From positions 44,214,358-44,278,357 of the forward strand of contig NC_089741.1 in the NCBI RefSeq assembly GCF_040412425.1: a DNA stretch of 64,000 nucleotides. The letters run 5' to 3'. Position 1 is the stretch's first letter. Each line of letters opens with the position of its first letter. This DNA comes from Macrobrachium rosenbergii. Lineage: Eukaryota; Arthropoda; Malacostraca; Decapoda; Palaemonidae. This document shows positions 49,801-58,876 of the stretch, one piece after another. The position numbers and the translations under genes were made by a program. Below the pieces are notes generated by a model. The model had not been told where the DNA came from. It ran no database searches and was given only the letters and a program-made list of their open reading frames with translations.

Positions 49801-52800
49801 GCAAACTAGTCCATTCCTCACCAGCATATTTCCTTCCTTAGGAAGGATGAGACTTTTCTAAGCATTGTTACTGACGCTCTTGATGGAAAGCTTGAAAGAA
49901 CTCGAATCCATCTGAATCCCAGATAGACGATGGACTGCATCGATCAGATGGGACTTTTCTTCGCTCAATAGAATTCCTAGGGACTTTGTCAACTCTAAAT
50001 TGCATTCAGGTCCTCCAGACACCTTTGACTGTGAAGAGGCTCGGATGAGCCAATCGGCCAGGTAAAGCGAGATACTAACACCCGCTAAGTGAAGCCATCT
50101 CGCCATTATTTCTCATGATAAACGTGAAGATCATGGGAGCTGTGCTTGTCTCAAGCAAAGAGCTACATTGAAACACTGGCCCCCTAGTACAAACCTCCCA
50201 AATACTTCCGACTGGGGATGTAAGGGGGAACGGAAAGTAAGCCGCCCTGTAAGTCCAGAGCGACCATCTAATCTCCTGGTCTTAATGCTCCTAAAACAGA
50301 CTGGGACGCCCCATCGTGAACTTCTCCTTCCCCACCATGAAGCCGTCTTTCAGGCTACTTGACATCATGACTGACTCAATCCACCCCACTGCTTCGAACA
50401 GAAACAGTCGTTGTAGAATCCTGCAGGTCCAGCCCAGGACTGTTCCACAGCTCTGGCTCGAGCATTTGCTCTAATAGCTCGAAAAAGGATCTGTTGCTTC
50501 TCTTGAAGGAATGAGACTTACAGATCCCTGGGCTTACTGCACACAGAAGTTGTGAGTCGAGAAATGATCTTGGTATCCTCTCGATAACTTCATCAAGGGA
50601 CATGCCTGTTCTCTTACTCCAGGCTCGCAAACGTAAAAGAAGCCGGCTCCTACAGGTGTCTGAGGCGCCAAATCACTGCCCTGCCCTGTTTAGCGGCTCT
50701 CTGAAAAGACCCCACCTCGGGAGAAGATCTAGAGGAAGAAGCTCCTCCACTAAAAGGGCTTTACTTCCTGGAGGTCTGACCCGACAATCCACATCACAAA
50801 GGGACTGCCGGGTGCCTTGGACGAGTGTGGGCCAAGAGTCTTGAGTGGCCTCTTCAAGCTGGGAGGAGAGATCCTGAACAAGGACTTTGGGGAAGAGATG
50901 GCTCGAAAACGGGAGAACAGCAAAGCCCTCTGCGACGGAGAAACTGACTTTGTAAAAAGTATGACGCCAAAGGCATCTGGCGTTCCAGGCGGTCACCCAT
51001 CCAAGTACTGACCAGACCTAACGCTGTTTAACTTCGCTGATCGCACAGAAGCGGTAAGCTTTAACGCGGGTATGGCTCTTTGGCTGGTAGGGCCATAGGT
51101 TGTAAAGTTACAGGTACAAGGCCCCCTTCAAGGGCCCGCATAAAAGAGTGGGAAGCCAGTTCTCTGAGCCATCCCTGACTGCCTTGTCCATGCAGTTCAA
51201 CACGCTGGACAGCTCCCAGGCAGATCGAAGTCGGGACTTAATCCTGACGCTTAGAGCCCAAACACCAGTCCAGGAAATGAAGACCTCCATGGTTCTAAAC
51301 AGTCCTTCGTAAATGGTGATCCGTTTCCACATAGTTCAGGACACTTTGGCAGTTTATTGTGAGGGACTTAAAGGCCGACCAAGCTAGCGAGTGTCTCCCC
51401 TGGGACAACGTAGGAACTTACCGACGCCCTCCTGGTCTCAACACACACCTGCTCACGTCAGCTTGGACGGAAAGAATTCCACAAAAGCGTATGCCAATCC
51501 ACAATCCAAAGACAAAAACCAAAAGTCAAATAGAATACTTAAGTGGAAAATAACGAGTTTACGAAATCCAAAGACGGAGGTACTGAAAACAGTTGTTGAC
51601 AGTACCGGCGACAGAGAAAATCTGAATAGTAAATGGAATGGTTCTGATACCCGCCTCCCAGCGGCGGGAATGGGTATTAACCACCTGGCCCACTGCGTGT
51701 GCCGCGAGTTTTGGAATTCTGTCGGACTTGGAGAATACAGCTATATATATATCTGACAGGTAAGTTGCATGAACAAAAGAAATTGTATATTCATTATTAC
51801 AGTTGAGATTTTAGTTATGTGCACACTTCATAAATCAACTGTCTTATACCCACATCGAACTCTCTGGCGAGTATTATACTTTTCAAATGTAGTAATTTTT
51901 TCATATATAACAGTCATAGTGTCTTTTCTAAGCATATTATGTTATTAAAAGGTTTATATTGTTTTAATGTAGGTCATCAAAAAGATGATTGCAATTTATA
52001 GCTAGGGCAGTGCACGATCGCATAATTTACACATCCTCTTCGTAATTTAAATTATCTGGTGGTTTCTCTTTGTCATCGTGACGGCATAGCAGCCATGCAC
52101 TTGTCACCAGTACAAGTTTGTTGGCTAAAGATGAAGTTGTCACCTTTCCTACAAGTTAAACTGAGTTAAGAGCATTAACTGTATATAATACCATTAATCA
52201 GTAGTAACAGCATCTAACTGGACAATTTGCTGCTGGTTTCCAACAATTATTTATAAATTATCAAAATGGAGATAGAACTGTTCCTTTGTAGCAGCTGCAA
52301 TTATTCATAAAAGATGAATCAATTAAGACAAAATAGTCAGACACAGACTAAGCCCCAAATTAGCTTGCAACAACTGACAAATCACAAGACAAGAGTAACG
52401 AATTCACTAGCCAAAAATTACAACTAGCTCCACTTACTATACTGTAGTTGTTTACCAAGGAATTGCCTATGCCTTGTTTGGTGATTAAGACAAAACTAAA
52501 CTATAATAGTTAACTTTACAAATTTGCCTAGCTGAGCAATAAGAGGCAATAGCCAAACCAAAAAATATAACTTCAAAATTAACAACAACGAAATCCATGG
52601 TGGACAATTTTTTCGTTTCACCCTTCAACAAACACGCTAAAATAGAAGATGAGAAAGTGCTTTCCTGCGATCTATTTTGATATCTTAAGTACAGCAACTA
52701 GCAAGTGACCATGGTAACTTTTGGAAGTGTAGCCTAGCATAATAGGAAAACATCATTTTCATTTTGGGGTGGGTGGAGAGCACAAACTGGTGAAAAACAA

Positions 52801-54490
52801 ATATACTCTAACTGACCTAACAATGTCAAGTCTTACCTGACAAGTAGGTCTATAATCCCATCCCTTCCCTAAACTAACCTAACATTAAAGGTGTAGCTCG
52901 TAACTGAGATTCTACGTCAATTTAGTCATTGGAGGGGGGTGGCAGGGGAGGAATTTTCATGAGCTGATCATATGATGAAAATCAGTATCAAATTCATATT
53001 AAAACTATCTGTAGGACTGTATTTCATCAGTTTTAAAAATCCCAGTGTTACTGTACACTGTGGAAATAACTCACAGCAGTTTCATGACACCAAATTGTTT
53101 TTTATTTCTGGGCACAACTTGGCTGGCTTATTCACACACAAGATAAGTAAATTACTCTAGTGTAAAACTGTCAATAAAACTCTGGAGATGCATCACAATA
53201 CCATCACACACAAAGGGATGAACAATGCTAAATTATGTAGCCTAGTTAATTCAAAATTAATATTCTAAAATATATGTAACTTTACATGTGCATTTAGGCA
53301 ACACAGCATGTCATATACCTGTCAGCAGATCTATACACCAGTCAGTACACATGAGAGGAAGAGCAATAATTTAAAATGGAGTATTAATGAGCAATAATTT
53401 AAAACCGAGTATTAATACAAAATATGGATAATTTTACAAAATCTGACCAATGTCTCAGTTAACCTGTTAGCCTACGCCTACACACTTCCAAAGGTTTCTG
53501 TGCGGATATGTGTATATATGTATCACATATGTACAAAAACCCAGTCTTTTAACATCATAGCCTGCACAAAATAGGGGGTGTCATTTTACTTTATTGGTTG
53601 ATATTGGAGTTTTTACAGTGATCTTAAGTCTCCTTAACAAGATTAGTAAGAAACTCATGCTCAATTCTATCGCAAATTCACTTAACCTATTACCGAGATA
53701 TTTACTGTCTTTTGTTTATGCTTTATCATTCATTCCAGTGGAGTTGGTTCTGAACATGGCAGTCATGGGAGTGGTGCTGGTATTAAAGTAAAACTTGACA
53801 GCGAAAGATATAAACATCAGAAATGTTCAAAGCTCACATTAAAACATAGGCAAGCAATATTTTCAATTCCCAATCATGATTACGGTTCAAGGTAGAATTT
53901 TACCTAGGGTAGCCTAGGGTACAGTACACCACCCACCACTTGGAGTACCTAACCTACAAAAAGGATTCGTGGAGTAAATGACATTGACCCAAAAACCACA
54001 CAAAGGCAGCCCTAAAGGTCGATTGGTAGCTTGTCATTAAATACAACCCTTGAACATTACAGTATAAACTTGCCTAAGGTTAGGCTAGGTCCTACACACC
54101 AGGCCCTTAAAAAGGAAGCCTAAAGCCTAAAGACCGACTTGTAGCTTGGCATTAAACGAAACCCCCGAATCTGACAGGACAAACTGACCCGAAGCCAGGC
54201 TCCTTACTCACCCATATGCAGAGCTGTTCGTGGAACATGAAACTGATGACTTCGGGAATGAGGTAAGGGGTCATCTCCCGTTCCTGCGCCCTGTTATCCT
54301 CCACGTGGTAGAGGGACACTTCATCTTGCACGTCCGAGCGGTTGTGTTTCTCGAGCAGCTTCTCCTTCCAGTTGGGGTTCTGGGCGACCTGGACGCCTGC
54401 ATAATACACGGAGAAGGACAACAACAAAAAACTGAATCCCGTGTACCAGGTGAGATTTGGCAGGGGGAGTCTGTCGAGCACCACTGGCAT
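27251..54490 (-). CDS. AMFR: E3 ubiquitin ligase AMFR (gp78-like), 10 exons found, one small exon unplaced
   Basis: Exons in transcript order: 54490-54212, 46483-46226, 37907-37755, 36856-36763, 36019-35809, 35344-35158, 34850-34563, 32923-32779, 30916-30728, 27467-27251. They total 2021 coding bases (~673 residues; human AMFR 643). gp78 is an ER-membrane RING ligase of ER-associated degradation. Seen here: an N-terminal multi-pass membrane region (residues ~12-330), a RING-H2 finger (C348 to C385: CAIC, CSHLFHASC, CPTC), the block WLPSFSVE, a CUE domain (~483-530, MFP motif), an acidic linker, and a C-terminal VIM-type helix RFSKSPREREQMLAQRK that recruits p97/VCP in homologues. All splice sites are GT/AG. 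The only defect is a phase mismatch between the CUE exon (ends phase 1) and the next exon (needs phase 2), implying an unplaced exon of 3n+1 bases. The start MPVVLDRLPLPNLTWYTG matches the vertebrate N-terminus. Confidence 0.95.
27869..28306 (+). mobile_element. 438 bp MITE related to the 36.9 kb copy
   Basis: It is flanked by TA, starts CAGTCGTCCCTTGTCTGTCG and ends GGGAGGTTTACTG. From ~27970 onward it is collinear with the 36921-37252 element (tccccgcaaatagccaaaac, accgcgaatgggcgaatttt). The left ~100 bp is different, so this is a related subfamily or a chimera. It lies in AMFR intron 9. Confidence 0.7.
28813..28880. repeat. (GA)n microsatellite
   Basis: A pure ag/ga run of about 34 units in AMFR intron 9. 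Confidence 0.95.
29500..29630 (-). mobile_element. Terminal part of another pogo/Tigger-like element
   Basis: On the minus strand the end reads AGTCTTCCCTCGCCATATTG followed by CGGTTCACTCATCGTGGTCT, with TA outside. This CCCTCGC-ATATTGCGG style of end is typical of Tigger-like families. The opposite end was not identified. Confidence 0.5.
30728..30916 (-). CDS. AMFR: AMFR exon 9 (acidic linker)
   Basis: One base, 62 codons, then two bases. It encodes SLFGINLEEDSQNLLKEDDD then an acidic Ser/Glu-rich stretch to SSDTESEG. Strong acceptor catttttcag; donor gtaaat. The frame joins correctly with exon 10 but needs two bases from an upstream exon. Confidence 0.85.
32779..32923 (-). CDS. AMFR: AMFR exon 8 (CUE domain)
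   Basis: The exon encodes VQQMFPDVLYAHILEDLRHT then HSLELTIDNILEQRM. The MFP and DNILE motifs are those of a CUE ubiquitin-binding domain. It ends TTTTCAACTCATGATAGTTC-AG at donor gtacga in phase 1, which does not fit the next recognised exon. Confidence 0.93.
33558..33810 (-). mobile_element. tRNA-derived SINE (decapod type)
   Basis: The minus strand starts with a tRNA-like head containing CTCGGCTAGCACTC (box A region) and GGGCCTCACGATCAATTCTC (box B region). The body has TGTAGGTCCCGTTGCTAGGT, AACCAGTTGGTTCTTAGCCA and GGGCCAGCCCTAGGAGAGCT, and ends near ATCAGCTCAGTGG. I recall this body as common in decapod sequence. It is inserted in AMFR intron 7, sense with the gene. Confidence 0.7.
34563..34850 (-). 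CDS. AMFR: AMFR exon 7 (RING to CUE linker)
   Basis: Ninety-six codons. A Gly/Pro/Ser-rich low-complexity linker leads to the conserved WRYVSWLPSFSVEQ and to TSQLDNLARQ, the first helix of the CUE domain. The acceptor is atttaattttcag and the donor is gtagag. The ends are fixed by frame continuity with the CUE exon. Confidence 0.92.
35158..35344 (-). CDS. AMFR: AMFR exon 6 (RING-H2 finger)
   Basis: Sixty-two codons. It carries all eight zinc ligands in C-x2-C, C-x-H-x2-H-x2-C and C-x2-C spacing: TCAICWEHLESGRRLPCSHL then FHASCLLAWLHQDPSCPTC. This is the E2-binding catalytic module. The donor is gttagt. Confidence 0.96.
35809..36019 (-). CDS. AMFR: AMFR exon 5
   Basis: The exon encodes GRYVYMTELVFELSELVIDM, VHHIHMLVWGNMFLTMASLV, ICMQLRLLFYQLQHKVKSHR and NYLRVLQLMN. 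The MHHIHMLLFGN and NYLRV blocks identify it. It ends two bases into a Met codon at donor gtgagt. Confidence 0.95.
36763..36856 (-). CDS. AMFR: AMFR exon 4
   Basis: Thirty-one codons plus one base: CILLIVRTLYVITRYSIYLW DISHEGLWEKR. It matches the HVILRYVIHLWDLNHEG region of human AMFR. The acceptor is cttttttcag and the donor is gtatgg. Confidence 0.93.
36921..37252 (+). mobile_element. 332 bp MITE, pogo/Tigger-like ends, TA target site
   Basis: The element begins CAGTGAACCCCCCATATTCG and ends with the near-perfect inverse, CGAATACGGGGGGTTTACTG. It is flanked by TA on both sides. The middle is AT-rich and non-coding. It lies in AMFR intron 3. The TA duplication and CAGT ends suggest mobilisation by a pogo-like transposase. 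Confidence 0.8.
37755..37907 (-). CDS. AMFR: AMFR exon 3
   Basis: Fifty-one codons: LSFSATTPRRTHVRLLGLLG to INTFAFMVAE, carrying a transmembrane span rich in Ile/Leu/Val. It corresponds to the human LSFSPTTPMSSHGR region. The acceptor is ccccccatag and the donor is gtaagt. Confidence 0.93.
39680..40640 (-). mobile_element. Degenerate non-LTR (LINE) reverse transcriptase fragment
   Basis: The minus strand shows GSALSPVLFILTLEGA at ~40.56-40.52 kb, followed ~750 bases downstream by NEEVAQRCGVQQS and WFGHVMKVDKK (39.83-39.73 kb). These are the usual RT motif-4 and C-terminal blocks of a common invertebrate LINE type, in the right order. It lies in AMFR intron 2. Confidence 0.65.
43780..45870 (+). 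mobile_element. Second DIRS-like retrotransposon remnant, opposite orientation
   Basis: This plus-strand remnant lies in AMFR intron 2. Reverse-transcriptase traces are SRDLRDFYFHIHIRQISKKN (~43.96-44.02 kb) and QFQVLCFGLSL (~44.04 kb). An LSLDAFATLSITTLP block near 44.6 kb resembles the DLFAT region. Tyrosine-recombinase traces follow: FVAWCNEQDSHPL (~45.0 kb), PVKPPN-ELFLAL (~45.2 kb), IRAHDV (~45.66 kb) and LHDVTRTLDV (~45.76 kb). Many stops and frameshifts interrupt it. Its terminal repeats were not found, so the ends are approximate. Confidence 0.65.
46226..46483 (-). CDS. AMFR: AMFR exon 2 (transmembrane core)
   Basis: Eighty-six codons: TLINMAYCVLILLGTLIQRL, then VFGELRVSEQQHIKDKFWNF and VFYKFIFVFGVMNVQAMEEV to LCKDRFEY. 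The FG-LRVSE-QH-KDKFWNF block is almost identical to vertebrate AMFR. The acceptor is gtttcag and the donor is gtaagt. Confidence 0.95.
46724..46994 (-). mobile_element. MITE copy in reverse orientation
   Basis: The right end reads cccccgcgaatacaggggat then ttactg and TA, the inverse of the 36921 start. The interior (tcatgactaaatgcactttt, actatcaaaataggcagttc) is the reverse complement of the same family. The left end is decayed, so that boundary is approximate. It lies in AMFR intron 1, next to the DIRS element. Confidence 0.7.
47230..47417. repeat. Left inverted terminal repeat of the DIRS-like element
   Basis: The segment from tttgttcatactacctggca through agctgtattcaagtccgaca to ctattcagatttttagtgcc is the inverse of the right end. 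The outermost ~27 bases (47230-47256, aaaatgatatttaatgataa onward) have no partner at the right end but recur inverted inside the element. Confidence 0.85.
47452..47543. repeat. Internal complementary region (ICR) of the DIRS-like element
   Basis: The first half (to ~47513) is the inverse of the left outer end, including the part not shared with the right end. The second half (ttttgttcatgcaactacct, then gtcagatatatatat) is the inverse of the right outer end. The two halves meet at a shared TTT. That is the arrangement expected of a DIRS ICR. Confidence 0.8.
47628..48410. repeat. Tandem duplications inside the DIRS-like element
   Basis: A ~200 bp block beginning gttagcatagttgacttccg recurs at ~47840. 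A second block with ccctccctggtcctgggagt occurs near 47795, 48097 and 48327. Copies differ by small indels, so the duplications are not recent. Confidence 0.75.
50965..51084 (-). rRNA. 5S rRNA-like sequence (probable pseudogene or 5S-derived insertion)
   Basis: The minus strand reads GCCAAAGAGCCATACCCGCG at the 5' end, GCGAAGTTAAACAGCGTTAG at box A, GTCAGTACTTGGATGGGTGA over the intermediate element and box C, then CCGCCTGGAACGCC, ending TTTGGCG. The length is 120 nt and the two ends pair as helix I. A TTTTT run follows at 50958-50954. It differs from arthropod 5S consensus at many positions outside the promoter boxes. It lies within the gag-like part of the DIRS element, same strand. Confidence 0.75.
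51598..51778. repeat. Right inverted terminal repeat of the DIRS-like element
   Basis: The segment from acagtaccggcgacagagaa through ggttctgatacccgcctccc to atctgacaggtaagttgcat and gaacaaaa is the inverted partner of 47257-47417. It shows a few indels and substitutions. Confidence 0.85.
54212..54490 (-). CDS. AMFR: AMFR exon 1 (start codon)
   Basis: Ninety-three codons from ATG at 54490 to donor gtgagt. The start has A at -3 and is the first in-frame ATG of a frame that stays open further upstream. The protein begins MPVVLDRLPLPNLTWYTG, followed by transmembrane segment 1 (FSFLLLSFSVYYAGVQVA), a lumenal/loop stretch, and IPEVISFMFHEQLCIW at the start of the next membrane span. Confidence 0.93.
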
Positions 54491-54760
54491 GTTCGTTCGG
54501 CTTTTCGTTATTACCTCCTCGTTATGATCTCCTCTTTTTGTTCTTAGACATCGAATCTCCTCTTTTTCTGTTCTTAGACATTGACGCGGGCGACTACATA
54601 GCAATGGCAAGGCACGGACGCGAGCGATTTCTCCATGACCTGCGTAAGTGCTCCTCCCAGTGGTACTGTCACGCAAAAACAATGTATGGCTTCGTGCCAC
54701 GCACCGCCGTGAGGAAACAACCGCATTGAGTAGTAGGTCTCTTCGAGTGAAATGCTTTTA
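54491..54760 (-). promoter_or_regulatory. AMFR 5' leader and likely proximal promoter
   Basis: This stretch is richer in G+C and CpG than the surrounding DNA and lies directly upstream of the start codon. I see no clear TATA box. The transcription start cannot be set from sequence alone. Confidence 0.3.
54522..54581 (-). CDS. Possible upstream ORF in the AMFR 5' leader
   Basis: A 19-codon ORF with its own ATG and TAA lies 31 bases upstream of the AMFR start codon, in a different frame. It is built from two near-identical units, each beginning MSKN and ending in a Lys/Arg cluster. If the leader starts upstream of it, ribosomes would meet two uATGs first. Presence in the mRNA is unproven. Confidence 0.35.
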   Translation of the reverse strand: MSKNRKRGDSMSKNKKRRS

Positions 54761-56056
54761 GATTCCTCTAAATTTAGAGCGATTGCTATTTATCTATCAA
54801 TGATAGCATTACAATGAACACGGATTTGTTAAATGTTAGATATATGTTACTCGAAGTAACTTAACTTCACTGAAACTGACACATTCACGAAACAATACTA
54901 ATTTAGGTGGCCTCTAATCCAGACAGTGGAATGAAGATTCACCCAAACATTTTTTTATATTGTTATTATATTCTTTGCCACTATTTTAAACAATATTTCC
55001 AGGGTGTTTATTAGGTACACATGGCCGTTTATATCACACAGTTCACAGCTTAAAGCGCGTAAACAGGCAAAGTATATTGTTCAACTGTCACGTTCACATA
55101 AACATTTAAAAACCGATGCTTCCTTATTTATCGATGACCTCATGGCATCCTACGAATGCTTCCCGCTTTCATATTAAGGCAACACGGATTCAAGTGATAA
55201 GGTAAACACCTTTGCAACGGGGCACGCACATATCACGTGAATGTTTTCCTTGTCAATTCGATTCAAACCTAAACTGAAGCCACACCAGGTAAGGGTGTGC
55301 TTCGAATCGCTGGAAATTTTAACAGGTGTGTTGTAATTACAACTGTTGCGCAAGTTAGGTTCTCAAGTTGACAAACGACGCCTCAAAGACGTAATGTTCT
55401 AAAAAGTTTGAACGTCAATGGCTGTCATAATTATTGGGCGGCTGCTGAGCAAGTTATCAGATAAATGTTATAATTTTTTTTAGATAGCATGAGCTGGTGT
55501 TACTATAAATGATGTGCATGAATTCTTTATCATGAAATAAATCAGATTACAACGTGATAATACACATGAAGGAAACTCCCCAATTTTCGTTGGACTGCTT
55601 GTACCTATGTTGACAACAGTCTCTTTATATTCTTAGGATAAGAAATGTCATCAAGTTATTGCATAGAGATAAGACATCTTCAGAACAGAAAATTACTAAA
55701 AATTCATTTACTTTGCAGCATATGTTGATCTGTATTTATACGACCACGGATATGATGTAAAATCACATCTGCTAGCAAAATGCAGTGAGCGAACGATTTC
55801 TTTCGACTTCTTGTGATTCCCTGCCACCAAAAAGACTCTAAAAGCGAGTGAGATGTCTTGTCACACTGTCAGAATCGTTTCCCACTGTAAAGCACGGTCT
55901 ATAGGCTACGCGACAAGTCGCACGGAGATCGAGGTTCCAATTTTACCCACCTCTTCTGCGCATTACGTTTTCTTTGCCATACGATGATCGACCGTTGGCT
56001 GTTTCCTGTCTACACCTAGAATGCCTAGGAAACCAGACCCACCCACATCCCCGCCC

Positions 56057-56058
<2 letters not shown>

Positions 56059-56143
<85 letters not shown>

Positions 56144-56148
56144 TGTGA
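56059..56148. repeat. (TC)n(TG)n compound microsatellite
   Basis: About 34 tc units followed directly by about 10 tg units, upstream of AMFR. Confidence 0.95.
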
Positions 56149-58821
56149 GGACAAGACCACTACTATAAAAAAAAACTGTTTAGAAACGATACCACCTCAC
56201 AAGGTACGTCAATAGACCGTGGGTAGGTCTAACAGAATTTGGTTTTTTGTCAATATGTAAAGGTTTTTTAATTGTACAGTTAAAAAGATAATTGAAAGAA
56301 ACCTCTTGAAATAAAACCTGGACTGTTTTATGAATAAATTGCAAGTGACAGGATATTGGCGTTTAACCACCACTTCCTCGTTGGGTGACACGTAAAACAG
56401 ACATCTCCATTTTTCAGAGTATTCTATGTCATGCAGGCCTACGGAAGGCACGGTGGAGCACCTTCTGTTACCATTTCGAAAATAAATACCGAATATTTAT
56501 GATACAAGGCCAGTTTCCAACTTTCCCGTAGATCATCACCAATGACATAAGCCTACTAGACTCATTCATGGACTAGTAGTTATTGCTTTTCAACAAGGTC
56601 ATGGAAGGAAATCTGCATTTCTTGAATCTTATGCAGTGTAGTCATCAGAGCACATTAGTCATAATTCCATTGTGTTGATTTGCGTGAAGGCCGTTCCTGT
56701 CGGTTTAGGAGAAAGTATTTGACAGCCAAGCAGGAATGTTCTAGGTATCTGGGTAGGGGTAGGATGTTGCTGGGGAGGAAGATTGTCAGCGTTAACCTAT
56801 ACAGAGGACCTGTTATAGGGGCCTAGATAAGAGATAAAATAATATGACAATAATGTGTTTGGTTACTATGCATAAGGTATTTTTGATGTTTTATTCAGTA
56901 TTAAAGAGTAAATAGAAGGAAATGACTAATGATCAGAAGAGGGATAGGCCTATTGATAAGTTTATCTATGGGCCTATCACTCTTCTGTTCATTAGTCATT
57001 ATACACAGAGTCCACAAACTATTAACCGAAGAGGACTCCAAAGGGAAGTCAGCCAGCAAAGAGAGACAAATTAAAAGAAATTGTGATAGATAAATACGAG
57101 GGAATAGAAAATAAAACCAATCAATCTGCAGTCAGGAGATTTCAGCAGGAAGCAGAAATTATTTTGCTCCTCGCTCAAACATTTGGAAAACAGAAAACTC
57201 CACAGCTGCGCTAGGTGTACTATTCCACATTTTAGTTTTAGCCAAAATGAAACCAGCAAACTGGTTAATATTAAACCTGAGCATAATCATAATAATATAA
57301 TAATAATATAAAACGAGGCACTACTTGCAACAGCAGCTTGCATAGTGTCGCAAGCAAAAACAGCTGGTCAGGTAAGGAAGACTGCATAGGATGTTTGTTG
57401 TTGAAGGACATTTCAGGCAACAAACAATGAATTCACTGTGCGTCTATGCACTCCGAAGAACAGTACTCCAAACAAAGAAGAAGAGTTAAAACAGCTATAA
57501 TACTTAATAACGAATCATTCGAAAACATTTCTGCAAATTACAATTTTTTCTTTTAGAAAGAGAGGAGCCATTATAACGTAAATGCGTTACAAGAGTTTAT
57601 TTGTTTTTAAATGTTGCACCTAAAAGCTTATAAAGAGTCCGGGCATTTAAAATCGTATCGTTGCTTTTCTTAATATTCCTTTTCCCACCCTTATTTCTAG
57701 GGCTAGCTAACCTCATCTCCCTTCAGCCAAAGTATAATTGTCTAACAATCTTACAGAAGAAGTGTATCCGAGTCCTCTTACAACCTTTATAACTACCGCA
57801 CCCAATGGCCCTTGCTGGCTTAATTTAGGCCAGGTTAATAAAAATCCAGTGCCGATATCTGGTGTAATGACCACGTAGGTGATAAAAGAGAGGGAGTGTC
57901 TGCTTTATGGTATATTCCACACTGAATGTTGTTTTGACAATTGGTTGTCACTCATTTGATTTTCTTTCTTGTAAACAACCACAAAAACAACAGAAATGAA
58001 AAAGAGCTTGTACAGTGAACATCCTGTTCCACTACAATAGGAGTGCTTAGAAACGCGAGCAATATCAAAGTTTAATACTGACTTAGTTCCATAACAAGAC
58101 TGTACTAGGTCTAGCATGCTATTTGTGAAGGAAAAGTGGCGTGGTTGGTCCGCTGTTTTTAAATAATCCGTTGTCTTAGGAAATATTTTAACGTGAGTGC
58201 TGTAGATTATTCAATAGATTTCGGCTGGGTCTATATGAATATTTCAGAAGACCGTGAAACCCAAGAATACGACTCGGATAGCAACAGAAAATGAGGTAAG
58301 TGAATACGATATAAAGTTATTTTGGCCGTTTTAAATCGTAGTGAAGGGTTTAACAAATTCCATAAAGGAAACACCGTATCTCACTGAAAAAAATGCACGT
58401 TCAGATTAGACCATAGGCTGATTTAAAAGGCATTCAGAAACAGTTTTGAATATACTGTCCTTTAACTCGGGTCAAAGTTAAAAACCTTAAAACACGTATT
58501 CACTAACTATTCATTTTGCATGACAAATCAAACATTTTCTCACACACTTTTAATTCGATCGATCAGACCTGCACGACGTTATTCTTCTGTAACGTACTCA
58601 GAACATGATACGTTCCAGAGGCAATAGTGTCGCCGGCTAAGTAATAAGGAAAGTAAGTCTCTTAAGTGATTTACGGGAGTCTAGAATGATTTTCAAATCA
58701 AAGGTGAGAAAACCATGAACGTATAGCACGCGTGGGGTCGTTGCCACAACGAAACGTTTGCGGCAACTAGCTGTAAATTGTTTGGTTCTGCTCACTCAAT
58801 GAAACATTGCTGTTTAATGTT

Positions 58822-58824
<3 letters not shown>

Positions 58825-58876
<52 letters not shown>
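58825..58876. repeat. (TC)n microsatellite
   Basis: A pure tc run of about 26 units. Confidence 0.95.

Larger units (their letters stand above)
47230..51778 (-). mobile_element. DIRS-like tyrosine-recombinase retrotransposon (degenerate)
   Basis: This 4.55 kb insertion sits in AMFR intron 1, in the gene's orientation. The outer ~150-180 bp at 47257-47417 and 51598-51778 are inverted copies of each other. In sense order (descending coordinates) there are gag-like fragments (51332-50673), a reverse transcriptase fragment with YLADWLI and LSEEKSHL (50106-49858), an RNase H-like fragment with SRELQAILLALQSFESQ (49592-49126) and tyrosine-recombinase traces near 48.97-48.58 kb (GVSELQA-like block; ICRRLGKVEVLGQ to LPLSKNALACF). 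This is the DIRS domain order. Frameshifts and stops show it is inactive. Gag assignment is by position and composition only. Confidence 0.85.

Noticed and set aside
54491..54700. N-terminal extension of AMFR by 70 codons in the same open frame
   Set aside because: The extension has no in-frame ATG, and homologues start at the position of the MPVVLD methionine.
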